Below, piece after piece: positions 16,371 through 26,254 of a DNA stretch of 64,000 nt. The notes beneath the pieces are model-generated. The model was given only the letters and a program-made list of their open reading frames with translations. It was not told the origin of the DNA and made no database searches. The DNA lies in the NCBI RefSeq assembly GCF_007673235.1, contig NZ_VDZH01000003.1, forward strand, positions 407,168-471,167, written 5' to 3'. Origin of the DNA: Curtobacterium pusillum (GTDB lineage Bacteria; Actinomycetota; Actinomycetes; Actinomycetales; Microbacteriaceae). How positions within the stretch are numbered: the stretch's first letter is position 1; every line of letters starts with the position of its first letter. Both the position numbers and the translations under genes were made by a program.

Positions 16371-17816
16371 TCAGTCCTCCGGTGCGAGATCGACGTGCTC
16401 GGACAGCCCGAACGTGTGACGGAGTGCGCTCCTGGCCGCGTGCCACCCGGCCATGCCGTGCACACCCGGGCCGGGTGCGGAGGCTTCCGAGCAGAGGTAC
16501 ATGCCGCCACCCATCCGCCACGGGTCGGACGACAGCAGCGGCCGCTTGACGAGCTGCCAGAAGCTCGCGGCCCCGGCAGCGATGTCGCCGCCGACGTAGT
16601 TCGGGTTGTACGCCGCCAGGTCCAGGGCCGTGCGACTGCTCGACTGCAGGACCGTGTCGCGGAACCCCGGCGCGAAGCGCTCGACCTGGCGCGTGACGGC
16701 CTCGGTCTGGTCCACGTCCGAGCCAGAGGGGACGTGCGCGTACGCCCAGAACACGTGCTTCCCCTCGGGCGCCCGGCTCGGGTCGACCACCGTCGGTTCC
16801 GATCCGAGGACGTACGGCCGCTCCGCGTGCTGGCCACGTGCGACCGCGCCCTCCGCCGCCGCGATCTCGGCCCGCGTCCCACCGATGTGCACGGTCCCGG
16901 CCTGCCGCAGTGCCGAGTTCGTCCACGGCACCGGATCCGACAGGGCGAAGTCGACCTTGGCTGCCGCGTTCCCGAACCGGAAGCGCCGGAGAGCACCGCG
17001 CCGTGGCGTGGGGATCTGCTTCCCGGCGATCCGGAGCATGCCCGGCACGCTCGTGTCGAACAGCACCGCCTTCGCCGGGGTGAGATCACCGAGGGAGCGG
17101 ACCTCCCGGCCCGTCTCGATCCGGCCGCCGTGCGCGACCAGGTCCGCGGCGAGCGCGTCGACGATCGCCTGGCTCCCCCCGATCGGCACCGGCCACCCCC
17201 GCCCGTGGGCGTAGGCGCCGAGCGACAGGGCTGCGGCCGCGGTGGCGAGCGACGGCATGTGCTGGATGGAGTGCGCAGCGACGCCGGAGACCATGGCGGG
17301 AGCGACGTCCTCGCGGAAGCGCAGGTTCCAGGCGCGCGACCCCTGCTCGAGCGCCCGCAAGCCGAAGCGCAGGACGTTCAGGGGGTGGCGCGGGACGTTC
17401 AGCAGAGCATCCGTGGCGAAGTCCGCGACGTCGTCGGCGTTCCTCGCGAGCGGTGCCATGAGCTGGTGGAAGGCCGGCCCGTCCGCACCGAGCTCGTCGA
17501 CGGTGCGGGCGAGGTCCCGGTACGCGATCCCGGCACGGCCGCCGTCGAGCGGATGGCCGTACTGCACCTCGGGCAGGCGGAGGTCGATGCGGTCCTCGAG
17601 CCGGAAGCGTCGGAAGAACTCGGACTGCAGCGCCATCGGGTGCACCGCGGAGCAGACGTCGTGCAGGAACCCGGGCAGGGTCAGCTCCGACGTCCGGGCA
17701 CCGCCGCCGATCGTGTCGTTCCGTTCGACGAGCTCGACGCTGAGGCCCGCGCGCGCGAGTGTCACCGCTGCCGCGAGTCCGTTCGGTCCGGCCCCGACGA
17801 CCACCGCATCCACCAT
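16371..17816 (-). CDS. FAD-dependent oxidoreductase, phytoene dehydrogenase-like
   Basis: 481 aa. The dinucleotide-binding start is VVVGAGPNGLAAAVTLARAG, followed by ERNDTIGGGARTSELTLPGF, both typical of the CrtI/COG1233 family. The tail has a second FAD-contact region (WRMGGGMYLCSEASAPGPGVHGMAGW). Substrate unknown; no other carotenoid gene is nearby. The start is the ATG 7 nt after TAGGCT (17824-17829), so the mRNA is leaderless. The SRPBCC gene follows. Confidence 0.87.
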   Translation of the reverse strand: MVDAVVVGAGPNGLAAAVTLARAGLSVELVERNDTIGGGARTSELTLPGFLHDVCSAVHPMALQSEFFRRFRLEDRIDLRLPEVQYGHPLDGGRAGIAYRDLARTVDELGADGPAFHQLMAPLARNADDVADFATDALLNVPRHPLNVLRFGLRALEQGSRAWNLRFREDVAPAMVSGVAAHSIQHMPSLATAAAALSLGAYAHGRGWPVPIGGSQAIVDALAADLVAHGGRIETGREVRSLGDLTPAKAVLFDTSVPGMLRIAGKQIPTPRRGALRRFRFGNAAAKVDFALSDPVPWTNSALRQAGTVHIGGTRAEIAAAEGAVARGQHAERPYVLGSEPTVVDPSRAPEGKHVFWAYAHVPSGSDVDQTEAVTRQVERFAPGFRDTVLQSSSRTALDLAAYNPNYVGGDIAAGAASFWQLVKRPLLSSDPWRMGGGMYLCSEASAPGPGVHGMAGWHAARSALRHTFGLSEHVDLAPED

Positions 17817-17873
17817 GTCCCCGAGCCTAGGGACCCCCGGCTGCACGGCGTCCCGGTCAGATCACCGACGCCC

Positions 17874-17890
17874 CGTCGCGTCCCGCGACG
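17874..17890 (-). terminator. Hairpin next to the 17891 gene end
   Basis: CGTCGCG and CGCGACG are perfect complements around a 3-nt loop and begin directly at the stop codon of the 228-aa gene on the minus strand. Confidence 0.4.
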
Positions 17891-18956
<1,066 letters not shown>

Positions 18957-18985
18957 CGCAGGACCCGCTCGTCGCGCCCCCGGGC

Positions 18986-19021
18986 GGACATCGCGCCCCG
19001 TCACACCGGGGCGCGATGTCC
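18986..19021. terminator. 15-bp perfect stem-loop between convergent genes
   Basis: GGACATCGCGCCCCG at 18986-19000 pairs perfectly with 19007-19021 around loop TCACAC. It sits 29 nt past the DUF4190-like stop and 78 nt before the GNAT stop, so it can serve both transcripts. No T-tract follows. Confidence 0.65.
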
Positions 19022-19036
19022 GTACCCGGGCGCGAA

Positions 19037-19063
19037 CCCGCAGCACCCGCAGCACCCGCAGCA
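19037..19063. repeat. 9-bp tandem repeat, three copies
   Basis: CCCGCAGCA occurs three times head to tail, followed by a near copy (CCGGCAGCA). It lies in the 143-nt convergent gap just past the stem-loop. No function can be read from it. Confidence 0.7.
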
Positions 19064-19099
19064 CCGGCAGCAGCGCCAACAGCAGCAGCCGCGACCGCG

Positions 19100-19627
19100 T
19101 CAGAACACCAGGCCGTAGACGGCGACGTCGACCCGCACGGGCCCGAGGGGCATCGCGCTGCGCAGGGTGCCCTCGTGCGTGAAGCCGAGCCGCTCGGCGA
19201 GGCCGCGACTCCGCACGTTGTCGACCGCCGTCCGGATCTCGGCGCGCGCCGCGCCCCGCGCCCGGGCGACCCCGACGAGGACGGTGGCGGCGCGGCGGAC
19301 GACACCCCGTCCCTCCAGGCCGGCGTCCACCCAGTAGCCGAGCGACGCCTGCCCGAGGTAGGGGTCGAAGGCCAGTGAGGCGGCTCCGACGATGCGGTCG
19401 TCCTGGCGGATGACGCAGGGGAGCGCACGGTCCATCGCGTACTGGCCGAGCAGGTGCTCGGTGTGCAGGCCGATCGTCTCGACGGTCTGCTCCTGCCACG
19501 CCCACGGTTCGGCCGCCCGCAGCCGCTCGGCGTTCGCCACCACCAGCTCGTGCAGCGGCCGGACGGTCGTCAGGTCGCGCAGGGTGAGCGTGTACCCGTC
19601 CCCGAGGTCTCGCCCGAACGCCGCCAC
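19100..19627 (-). CDS. GNAT family N-acetyltransferase (RimJ/RimL-like)
   Basis: 175 aa. The acetyl-CoA loop region reads GRGVVRRAATVLVGVARARG, followed by RTAVDNVRSRGLAERLGFTHEGTLR, the classic RimJ/RimL ending. It probably N-acetylates a protein terminus or small amine; the target is unknown. The start is a GTG 7 nt after TAGGCT (19635-19640), giving a leaderless mRNA. Confidence 0.87.
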   Translation of the reverse strand: MAAFGRDLGDGYTLTLRDLTTVRPLHELVVANAERLRAAEPWAWQEQTVETIGLHTEHLLGQYAMDRALPCVIRQDDRIVGAASLAFDPYLGQASLGYWVDAGLEGRGVVRRAATVLVGVARARGAARAEIRTAVDNVRSRGLAERLGFTHEGTLRSAMPLGPVRVDVAVYGLVF

Positions 19628-19653
19628 CCCTCAGAGCCTAGGCACGCGAGCGC

Positions 19654-20931
19654 CTACTCGTACCGGAGTGCCTCGATCGGGTTCTGCCGGGCGGCCCGAC
19701 GTGCGGGCAGGGTGCCGGCCAGGAACGCGATGAACATCACGACCAGGATGATCGTGATCACCGAGGACGGTGCGAACTGCATGATCTGCAGGCCGGGGAG
19801 ATCCTTCAGGACGGTGCCGGCGAGCAGGTTCGAGATCCCGGTGCCGAGCAGGATCGCCACCCCGGCACCGATCGCACTGCCGAGGAACCCGATGAACACG
19901 GCCTCGAGCGAGAACAGCGTGTAGACCTTGCCGCCGCCCATGCCCATGGCCTTCATCAGGCCGATCTCGCGGGTGCGCTCCTGGACGCTCATGAGCAGCG
20001 TGTTGATGATGCCGAACCCGGCGGCGACCAGCGCGATCACGGCGAAGGCGTTCAGGACGCCGACGATGCCGCTGATCACGGTCTGGAACTGGCCGAGCTG
20101 GTCCTGGATCGTCTGGCCCGTGTAGCCGTCCTTCGACAGGGCGCTCTTCACGGTGCTCGCGGACGCGCCGGAGTCGAGGGTGGCCGTCGCGCTGGCGTAC
20201 GACGTGGCGATGGACGATGGCTTCCCGGTCTCCTGGGCGGCCTGCATCGCGTCGGTCAGGGTCGCGTTCGCACCGGCACCGCCGCCGAACAGCGACTCGT
20301 TCTGCACGCCGGCGACCGTGGCGGTCAGGGCGTGCTCGGTGCCCTGGTAGTCGTCGACGGCGATGGTGAGCTGCTTGCCCACGGCCGCCTTCGCGCTGCC
20401 GAGCCCGAGGTTCTTCAGGTAGTTCGTCGGCAGGAGCACCTGGTTGCCGGCGGAGGACGCGTCGTCCAGCTGCTTGCCGGCGGCGAGGTCGGCATCGAGC
20501 TCACCGGCGTTGGCCGCGACGTCGACGACGTACTTGCCCTTCCCGTCGTACTCGACCCACTTCGTGCTGAGGGCGACGGCCGGACGGACGGTCCGGATAC
20601 CGGAGACGCCCTTGATCTTGTCGACGTCCGACTGGGACAGGTACGCGAACGACGCCGGGCCGCGGTTGACGCTCTGGCTCGACTCGTCCGGGTCGTACTT
20701 CGCGGGGCCGCTGTCGGTGCTGGACTCGACGGTCTTCGTGATCGTCAGGGACCCGGTGTCACCGATGGAGGCGACCTGGGTGTCGATGTAGTTGCTGACG
20801 CCCGTGCCGATCGCCGAGGTCAGCGTGATCGTGAACGCGCCGATGAAGATCGCGATCACAGTGAGGGTGGTGCGCAGCTTCGACCGGAACGTGTTCGCCA
20901 CGGCGGTCCTCAGGAGGTCGAGGAAGTTCAT
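19654..20931 (-). CDS. MacB-like ABC transporter permease (FtsX family)
   Basis: 425 aa. N-terminal membrane helix (TTLTVIAIFIGAFTITLTSAI), a periplasm-facing MacB_PCD domain of about 230 residues, then three C-terminal helices with the FtsX core (ALVAAGFGIINTLLMSVQERTREIGLMKA). The end, RRAARQNPIEALRYE, is typical of MacB-type permeases. Together with the ATPase just upstream it forms an exporter or mechanotransmission complex. The stop-start overlap is 4 nt (ATGA). Confidence 0.92.
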   Translation of the reverse strand: MNFLDLLRTAVANTFRSKLRTTLTVIAIFIGAFTITLTSAIGTGVSNYIDTQVASIGDTGSLTITKTVESSTDSGPAKYDPDESSQSVNRGPASFAYLSQSDVDKIKGVSGIRTVRPAVALSTKWVEYDGKGKYVVDVAANAGELDADLAAGKQLDDASSAGNQVLLPTNYLKNLGLGSAKAAVGKQLTIAVDDYQGTEHALTATVAGVQNESLFGGGAGANATLTDAMQAAQETGKPSSIATSYASATATLDSGASASTVKSALSKDGYTGQTIQDQLGQFQTVISGIVGVLNAFAVIALVAAGFGIINTLLMSVQERTREIGLMKAMGMGGGKVYTLFSLEAVFIGFLGSAIGAGVAILLGTGISNLLAGTVLKDLPGLQIMQFAPSSVITIILVVMFIAFLAGTLPARRAARQNPIEALRYE

Positions 20932-21674
20932 GCGGAGTGCCTTCCGTGCGTGGCCGGCTGGTCGACGGCGGTGCCGGCGGCGGGCGTGTCGTCCGACCCA
21001 CCGACGATGAGTCCGTCGCGCACGTTGACGCGCCGGTCGCAGCGTTCGGCGAGTTCTTCGTCGTGGGTGACGACCACGAGGGTGATGCCGCGGTCCCGCT
21101 GGAGCCCGAAGAGCATGTCCTCGACCACCTGGCCGGTGTTCGTGTCGAGGTTGCCGGTCGGCTCGTCCGCGAAGATCACGCTCGGCTCGCCGACGAGCGC
21201 GCGGGCGATGACCACGCGCTGCTTCTGCCCGCCGGACAGGTCGTTCGCGTCGTTCTTCGCCTTGTCGGCCAGCCCGAGGGCGTCGAGCGCCGCCATCCCA
21301 CGGCGCTTCCGCTCGGCACCGGTGACGCCGGCGATCTTCAGCGGCAGCACGACGTTGTCGAGCACCGAGGTCTTCGGCGTGAGGAAGAACTGCTGGAAGA
21401 CGAACCCGAACGTGCTGTTCCGCGTGCGGTTCACCTGCCGGGCGCTCAGCGTCGCGGCGTCGGTGCCGTCGAGCAGGATCTGCCCGGCCGACGGCTTGTC
21501 GAGCAGGGCGAGCAGGTGCATCAGGGTCGACTTGCCCGATCCGGACTTGCCGACGATGGCGAGGCTCTCGCCTTGGTTCACCTGCAGGGACACCCCCTTG
21601 AGCGCGTCGAACCGCGTCGCGCCGCGGCCGTAGGTCCTGGCGAGGTCACGCGCCTCGAGCACGGGAGTGGTCAT
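20928..21674 (-). CDS. ABC transporter ATP-binding protein (MacB/LolD type)
   Basis: 248 aa. Walker A GKSGSGKST, signature LSGGQKQR, Walker B SVIFADEPTGNLD and switch histidine VVTHDEELAERC are all intact. About 25 residues beyond the fold form a Thr/Asp-rich tail. Partner of the FtsX-type permease downstream. The gene faces the TetR gene across an 80-nt gap holding a palindrome, so the TetR protein probably controls it. Confidence 0.92.
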   Translation of the reverse strand: MTTPVLEARDLARTYGRGATRFDALKGVSLQVNQGESLAIVGKSGSGKSTLMHLLALLDKPSAGQILLDGTDAATLSARQVNRTRNSTFGFVFQQFFLTPKTSVLDNVVLPLKIAGVTGAERKRRGMAALDALGLADKAKNDANDLSGGQKQRVVIARALVGEPSVIFADEPTGNLDTNTGQVVEDMLFGLQRDRGITLVVVTHDEELAERCDRRVNVRDGLIVGGSDDTPAAGTAVDQPATHGRHSA

Positions 21675-21718
21675 GCGCCCACCGTACTGTCCGCTGCACG
21701 ACTGCAAGTTTGCGTTTG

Positions 21719-21748
21719 CTGTAAACGATGTGACGTTCCGGTTACAGT
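21719..21748. promoter_or_regulatory. Palindromic operator and -10 box before TetR gene
   Basis: CTGTAA at 21719-21724 and TTACAG at 21742-21747 are inverted, with a 17-bp centre. TACAGT at 21743-21748 is also the -10 box of the TetR gene (6 nt before its ATG), so a bound repressor would cover the promoter. The gap also holds the start region of the divergent ABC pair. Confidence 0.5.
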
Positions 21749-21754
21749 CGGGCC

Positions 21755-22384
21755 ATGCCCGACACCGCGCCCGCCTCCGAGATGGGCCTCCGCGACCGCA
21801 AACGCCTCGAGACCCGGCTCCGCATCGCCGAGGCCGCCCGTTCCCTCGCGCTCGAACAGGACATCGACCACACCACGATCGAGCAGATCGCCGCACGCGC
21901 CGAGGTCTCACCGCGGACGTTCTTCAACTACTTCGAGAGCAAGGAGGACGCGGTCCTCGGGCACACCGAGCTCGACCTCGCGCCGGAGACCCTCGACGCG
22001 CACCTGGCGACGGTCGCGGGGGAGCCGGCAGCGCAGGCCGTGGTCGACCTGGCGTTCCTGGTCTTCGGTTCCTCGTTCGGCGACGAACACGAACGGCTCG
22101 CCCGGAAGGAGGTCATCGTGCGCTTCCCGCAGCTCATGCGCCGGCAGGTCTCGCGGATGACGACGGTGGCCGAGGCGATGACGGGGGCCGTGCGCACGAT
22201 CCTCGAACGCGATCCGGCATGGGGTCCCGACGCGGCGACCCCGCAAGCGGCCGAGATGCTGCTCGGCATGTGCATGACCGGGCTGCGCAGCTCGGCGCGC
22301 CACGAGGGGTCGGACCCGGAGGAGGTCCGCGAGCGGGTGGTCGCGACCATCCGTGACACCGCGTCCCGCATCACGGCCCAGTAG
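21755..22384 (+). CDS. TetR family transcriptional regulator
   Basis: 209 aa. The N-terminal HTH is clear: TRLRIAEAARSLALEQDIDH, then TTIEQIAARAEVSPRTFFNYFESKEDAV. The ligand domain is of the broad actinobacterial type with no assignable inducer. It is divergent from the MacB-like pair and probably represses both that pair and itself through the CTGTAA/TTACAG palindrome. Leaderless ATG. Confidence 0.9.
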   Translation: MPDTAPASEMGLRDRKRLETRLRIAEAARSLALEQDIDHTTIEQIAARAEVSPRTFFNYFESKEDAVLGHTELDLAPETLDAHLATVAGEPAAQAVVDLAFLVFGSSFGDEHERLARKEVIVRFPQLMRRQVSRMTTVAEAMTGAVRTILERDPAWGPDAATPQAAEMLLGMCMTGLRSSARHEGSDPEEVRERVVATIRDTASRITAQ

Positions 22385-22393
22385 CGGACGGAC

Positions 22394-22435
22394 GGACTGG
22401 AGGCGCGGTGCCAGCTGGCACCGCGCCTCCAGTCC
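22394..22435. repeat. Dispersed intergenic palindrome, copy 2
   Basis: A perfect 42-bp palindrome: 21-bp arms that include GGACTGGAGGCGCGG and meet at GTGCCAGCTGGCAC. It starts 9 nt after the TetR stop and ends 24 nt before the stop of the convergent binding-protein gene. Confidence 0.92.
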
Positions 22436-22459
22436 ATCGTGTCCCCACGTCGAGAGCCG

Positions 22460-23461
22460 TCACGGCTTCGTGATGAAGCCCTCCTTGACCATCCAGTCGA
22501 AGGCGACGTCGGCCGGTTCCCGGCCCTCGACGTCCACCTGCCGGTTCAGCTCCTGCAGGACGGAGTCCGTGAGCTTCGGCGAGATCTGGTCGTAGACGCC
22601 CTCGAGCTGCGGGTACTCCTTCAGCGTCGCCGTGTCGAGCACCGGGGCGACGTTGTACGCGGGGAAGAAGCCCTTGTCGTCCTCGAGCACCGTGAGTCCG
22701 AGCGACTTGATGCGGCCGTCGGTGGTGAAGACCTCGCCGAAGTTGCACTTGCCGCGGTCGGTCGCGGTGTACACGGTGCCGGTGTCGAGGATGCTGACGT
22801 TGCTCGTCGGGATGCCGTTGTCGCCGGAACCACCGAGCTCCAGGCCGTACTTCTTGAGCATCGGCTTGAACCCGTCGGCACGGGAGTTGAACTCCGACTC
22901 GACGCAGAAGGTGCGCTGGTCGACAGGGAGCTTCGTGATGTCGGAGAGGGTCTTGATGTTCCCGAGCTCCGACACGGCCTCGTCGCGGACGGCGAAGGCG
23001 TAGGTGTTGTTCATCGGCGCGGGCTGCAGCCAGGTGAGACCGTTGCCGGCGTCCTCCTTCTTGACCGCCTCCCACTGCTCGGTCTTGTCCGGGATCCCCT
23101 CGGCGTGACCCATGAAGGTCAGCCAGGCCGTGCCCGTGTACTCGTACGTGAAGTCCGCACCGTGCGAGGTCATGAGCTCGCGGACGGCGACGCTGCCCGG
23201 CACGTTCGTCTCGTCGGTCACGTCGAACCCGGCGGCCTTCGCGGCGAGGACGGCGATCTTGCCGAGCACGAGCTGCTCGGTGAAGTTCTTCGACGTGACC
23301 GTGATGTGCGCGCCGTCGGGCAGGTCGTCGATGCGCTTGATCGATCCGGGGTCCGCCGCGGGGACGAACGAGGTCGCGGGCTGCAAGCCGCAGCCGGCCA
23401 GGACGAGGGCGGTGGCGCCGGCCACCACGACGGCGGCCGTCCGGCGGAGTCGGCGGTTCAT
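22460..23461 (-). CDS. Osmoprotectant ABC transporter substrate-binding lipoprotein (ProX/OpuCC type)
   Basis: 333 aa. Lipoprotein signal with lipobox VLAGC (Cys24). The mature start, ITVTSKNFTEQLVLGKIAVL, then NVPGSVAVRELMTSHGADF and YEYTGTAW are hallmarks of the glycine betaine/carnitine/choline-binding OpuAC domain. Last of the four-gene operon; overlaps the permease stop by 4 nt. Probable ligand: glycine betaine or another quaternary amine. Confidence 0.92.
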   Translation of the reverse strand: MNRRLRRTAAVVVAGATALVLAGCGLQPATSFVPAADPGSIKRIDDLPDGAHITVTSKNFTEQLVLGKIAVLAAKAAGFDVTDETNVPGSVAVRELMTSHGADFTYEYTGTAWLTFMGHAEGIPDKTEQWEAVKKEDAGNGLTWLQPAPMNNTYAFAVRDEAVSELGNIKTLSDITKLPVDQRTFCVESEFNSRADGFKPMLKKYGLELGGSGDNGIPTSNVSILDTGTVYTATDRGKCNFGEVFTTDGRIKSLGLTVLEDDKGFFPAYNVAPVLDTATLKEYPQLEGVYDQISPKLTDSVLQELNRQVDVEGREPADVAFDWMVKEGFITKP

Positions 23462-24219
23462 CGGAGTCCCTTCGGTCGTGCGACGGTCTCGACCACGCGG
23501 CCGAGCCAGTCGATGGACAGGGCGAGGAGCGCCACGAGCAGCGCCCCGGAGACGAGGACCTTCGGCAGGAACAGGTTCACGCCCGTCGTGATGAGCAGCC
23601 CGAGGCCACCGGCGCCGACGAAGGTCGCCAGGCTGGCGGTACCGACGAGCAGCACGAGGGCGGTGCGGATGCCGGAGAGCATCACGGGGACGGCCAGCGG
23701 CAGCTCGACCTTCATCAGGACGCTGAACGCGCTCATGCCCATGCCCCGACCGGCCTCGACCAGCCGGGAGTCGACGCTCTGGATGCCGATCATGGTGTTC
23801 CGGAGCACCGGCAGGATGGCGTAGAGCACGAGGGCGACGACCGCCGACCACGAGTTCAGGCCGAGCCACGCCGCGAGCAGGACGATGAGCCCGACAGCGG
23901 GTGCCGCCTGCCCGAAGTTCGCGACGGCGAGGACGTACACGCTCGCCCGGCGGAGCGGACCGCGGGTGAGCAGGACGCCGAGCGGGATGCCGATGACGAG
24001 CACCAGGACGGTCGACTCGAGCGTCAGCACGAGGTGCTGGCCCGTGAGCGCGAGGATGTCGGCCGGGTTGAGGGTGGTCCGCTCGGTCGGGGTCAGGTCC
24101 GCGGTGGCGAGCCAGACCGCGAACGCGGCGAGGACCACGAGGATCGCGATCGGCTGGACCAGCAGCCCCTTCCAGCCGGTCCTGGCACCGGTGGCCGGGC
24201 CGGCGGCGACCGCGCTCAC
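23458..24219 (-). CDS. Osmoprotectant ABC transporter permease (second)
   Basis: 253 aa, about five or six membrane helices. The ATPase-docking loop reads EAGRGMGMSAFSVLMKVELP. The GTG start (VSAVAAGPATG) overlaps the stop of the ATPase gene (GTGA at 24216-24219), so I prefer it to an earlier start inside that gene. It pairs with the other permease at 25480-26127. Confidence 0.9.
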   Translation of the reverse strand: MSAVAAGPATGARTGWKGLLVQPIAILVVLAAFAVWLATADLTPTERTTLNPADILALTGQHLVLTLESTVLVLVIGIPLGVLLTRGPLRRASVYVLAVANFGQAAPAVGLIVLLAAWLGLNSWSAVVALVLYAILPVLRNTMIGIQSVDSRLVEAGRGMGMSAFSVLMKVELPLAVPVMLSGIRTALVLLVGTASLATFVGAGGLGLLITTGVNLFLPKVLVSGALLVALLALSIDWLGRVVETVARPKGLR

Positions 24220-25493
24220 AGGTCCTCCCCACTGGAGGCGATGGTCGGGCCGGACGGCATCGTCTCGATCGGGTTGGTGTTCGTCCCGACCGGCGTGTAC
24301 GCCTGGTCCTCCGCGGCCGCAGCACGCGAGCGGGTGATGGCCTCCATCACGGTCTCGACGGTGATGACGCCGCGGAACGCCTCGCCACGTCCGGTGACGA
24401 GCGCGGCGCCGGCACTGGACACGAGCATGGTGTCGAGTGCGTCGTTCAGGGTCGCCGCCTCGCCCACGACGGGCAGCTCGGGCTCGATGCCCTCGGGGAT
24501 GCGGTCGAGGCGCTCGATCTGGCGACGGGTCGGCCACCCGATCGGACGCTGGCGACGATCGACGACGACCGCGTGCTGGTGGCCGCCGGCCTCGTTCATG
24601 CGCTGGAGCACGGCCTTGGCGTCTTCGCCGGGGGAGCAGGTCACCGCGGGGGCGAGTTCGACGTCGCGCACCCGGTTCAGCGTGAGCTGCTTCAGTCCTG
24701 CGCCGGACCCGATGAAGTTCTCCACGAACTCGTTGGCCGGCTCGGCGAGGATCCGTTCCGGGGTGTCGTACTGCACGATGTGCGCACCCTCGGTGAAGAT
24801 CACGATCCAGTCGCCGAGCTTCACGGCCTCGTCGAAGTCGTGGCTGACGATGACGATCGTCTTGTGCAACTCCTCCTGGATGCGGAGGAGCTCGTCCTGC
24901 AGGCGCTGCCGGGTGATCGGGTCGACGGCACCGAACGGTTCGTCCATGAGCAGGACGGGCGGGTCCGCGGCGAGCGCCCGGGCGACGCCGACGCGCTGCT
25001 GCTGGCCGCCGGAGAGCTCCCGGGGGAAGCGGTCGCGGTAGGTGTCGGGGTCGAGCGAGACGAGGTCGAGCAGCTCGTCGACGCGCGCCGCGATCTTCTC
25101 CTTCGACCAGCCGAGCATCTTCGGGACGATCGCGATGTTCGCGGCGACGGTCATGTGCGGGAAGAGCCCGCCCGCCTGGATGACGTAGCCCATGCGGCGA
25201 CGGAGCTCGTCGGCGTCGATGCCGGTGACGTCGTCGTCGCCGACCACGATGCGGCCCTCGGTCGGTTCGATGAGGCGGTTGATCATCTTCAGCGTGGTCG
25301 TCTTGCCGCAGCCGGACGGGCCGACGAGCATGACGATCTTGCCGGCCGGGATCTCGAGCGTGATGCCGTCGACGGCGGGCTTCGTCTGCCCGGGGTACCG
25401 CTTGGTGACCTCGTCGAGCAGGATGCTGCGGCCGGTGACGTCCCCGGCAGGAGCAGCGGGAGCGGTGGTGGTGGCGGAGTCAGTGCTGGACAC
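24216..25493 (-). CDS. Osmoprotectant ABC transporter ATP-binding protein with CBS domains
   Basis: 425 aa. Residues 25-265 are the ATPase: Walker A GPSGCGKTT, signature LSGGQQQR, Walker B VLLMDEPFGAVD, switch His in IVSHDFDEA. The rest holds two CBS domains, which in OpuA-type importers sense ionic strength. The C-terminal 40 residues (QAYTPVGTNTNPIETMPSG) are extra. Between the two permeases in the operon. Confidence 0.92.
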   Translation of the reverse strand: MSSTDSATTTAPAAPAGDVTGRSILLDEVTKRYPGQTKPAVDGITLEIPAGKIVMLVGPSGCGKTTTLKMINRLIEPTEGRIVVGDDDVTGIDADELRRRMGYVIQAGGLFPHMTVAANIAIVPKMLGWSKEKIAARVDELLDLVSLDPDTYRDRFPRELSGGQQQRVGVARALAADPPVLLMDEPFGAVDPITRQRLQDELLRIQEELHKTIVIVSHDFDEAVKLGDWIVIFTEGAHIVQYDTPERILAEPANEFVENFIGSGAGLKQLTLNRVRDVELAPAVTCSPGEDAKAVLQRMNEAGGHQHAVVVDRRQRPIGWPTRRQIERLDRIPEGIEPELPVVGEAATLNDALDTMLVSSAGAALVTGRGEAFRGVITVETVMEAITRSRAAAAEDQAYTPVGTNTNPIETMPSGPTIASSGEDL

Positions 25494-26127
25494 GGATACC
25501 TCTCGAGATGGTCAGGCGGCCGAGGCCGAGGAGGAGCAGGTCGAGGACGAGGGCGAGCAGGACGACCCCCACCACCCCGACCGTCACGGAGAACAGGGCG
25601 TTGGCGCCGCCGAGGCGGGACAGCCCGGAGAAGATGAAGCCGCCGAGACCGGGGCCGAGCGCGTACGCGGCGATCGCGGCGATGCCCATCACCATCTGCG
25701 CCGACACCCGCACGCCGCTGAGGATGATCGGCCACGCCATCGGGAGCTCGACCTGGACGAGGGTCCGGAAGCGGCTCATGCCGATGCCCCGGGCCGACTC
25801 GACGACCGTCGGGGGGATCTCGGCGAGGCCGACGACGGCGTTGCGGAGGATCGGCAGGGTGGCGAAGAACACCACGGTCACGACCGACGGCACGACGCCG
25901 AACCCGAGCGGGACGATGAGCAGGCCGATCACGGCGAAGGACGGCAGCGTCAGGCCGATGGCCGACACCCCGTTCGCAACGGACGTGAGCCGTGGGCTGC
26001 GGTAGACGAGTGTGGCGAGCACCACGGCGATGAGGGTCGCGAGCACCGTGCACTGGACCACCAGTGAGAAGTGCTGCCACGACGCGAACCAGATCTGGTC
26101 CCACCGCTCCCCGATGTACTGGAACAC
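25480..26127 (-). CDS. Osmoprotectant ABC transporter permease (first)
   Basis: 215 aa with five to six membrane helices; docking loop ESARGIGMSRFRTLVQVELP. Start chosen at GTG (VFQYIGERWDQIW), with GAGAGGAG 9 nt upstream; a longer in-frame start at 26178 adds a Pro-rich piece unlike the family. First gene of the operon, overlapping the ATPase gene by 14 nt. Confidence 0.9.
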   Translation of the reverse strand: MFQYIGERWDQIWFASWQHFSLVVQCTVLATLIAVVLATLVYRSPRLTSVANGVSAIGLTLPSFAVIGLLIVPLGFGVVPSVVTVVFFATLPILRNAVVGLAEIPPTVVESARGIGMSRFRTLVQVELPMAWPIILSGVRVSAQMVMGIAAIAAYALGPGLGGFIFSGLSRLGGANALFSVTVGVVGVVLLALVLDLLLLGLGRLTISRGIRVQH

Positions 26128-26254
26128 GCGGAAGCGCTCCTCTCCGGTCGGCCGAAGTGCCCACGGGCCGGGGCACAAGTGGCTTCGAGGCTACTCAGGG
26201 AGGGAGCAGGGCATCACTGGGAGAACGGTAACGATGACGAGCAACGGTCGGGTA

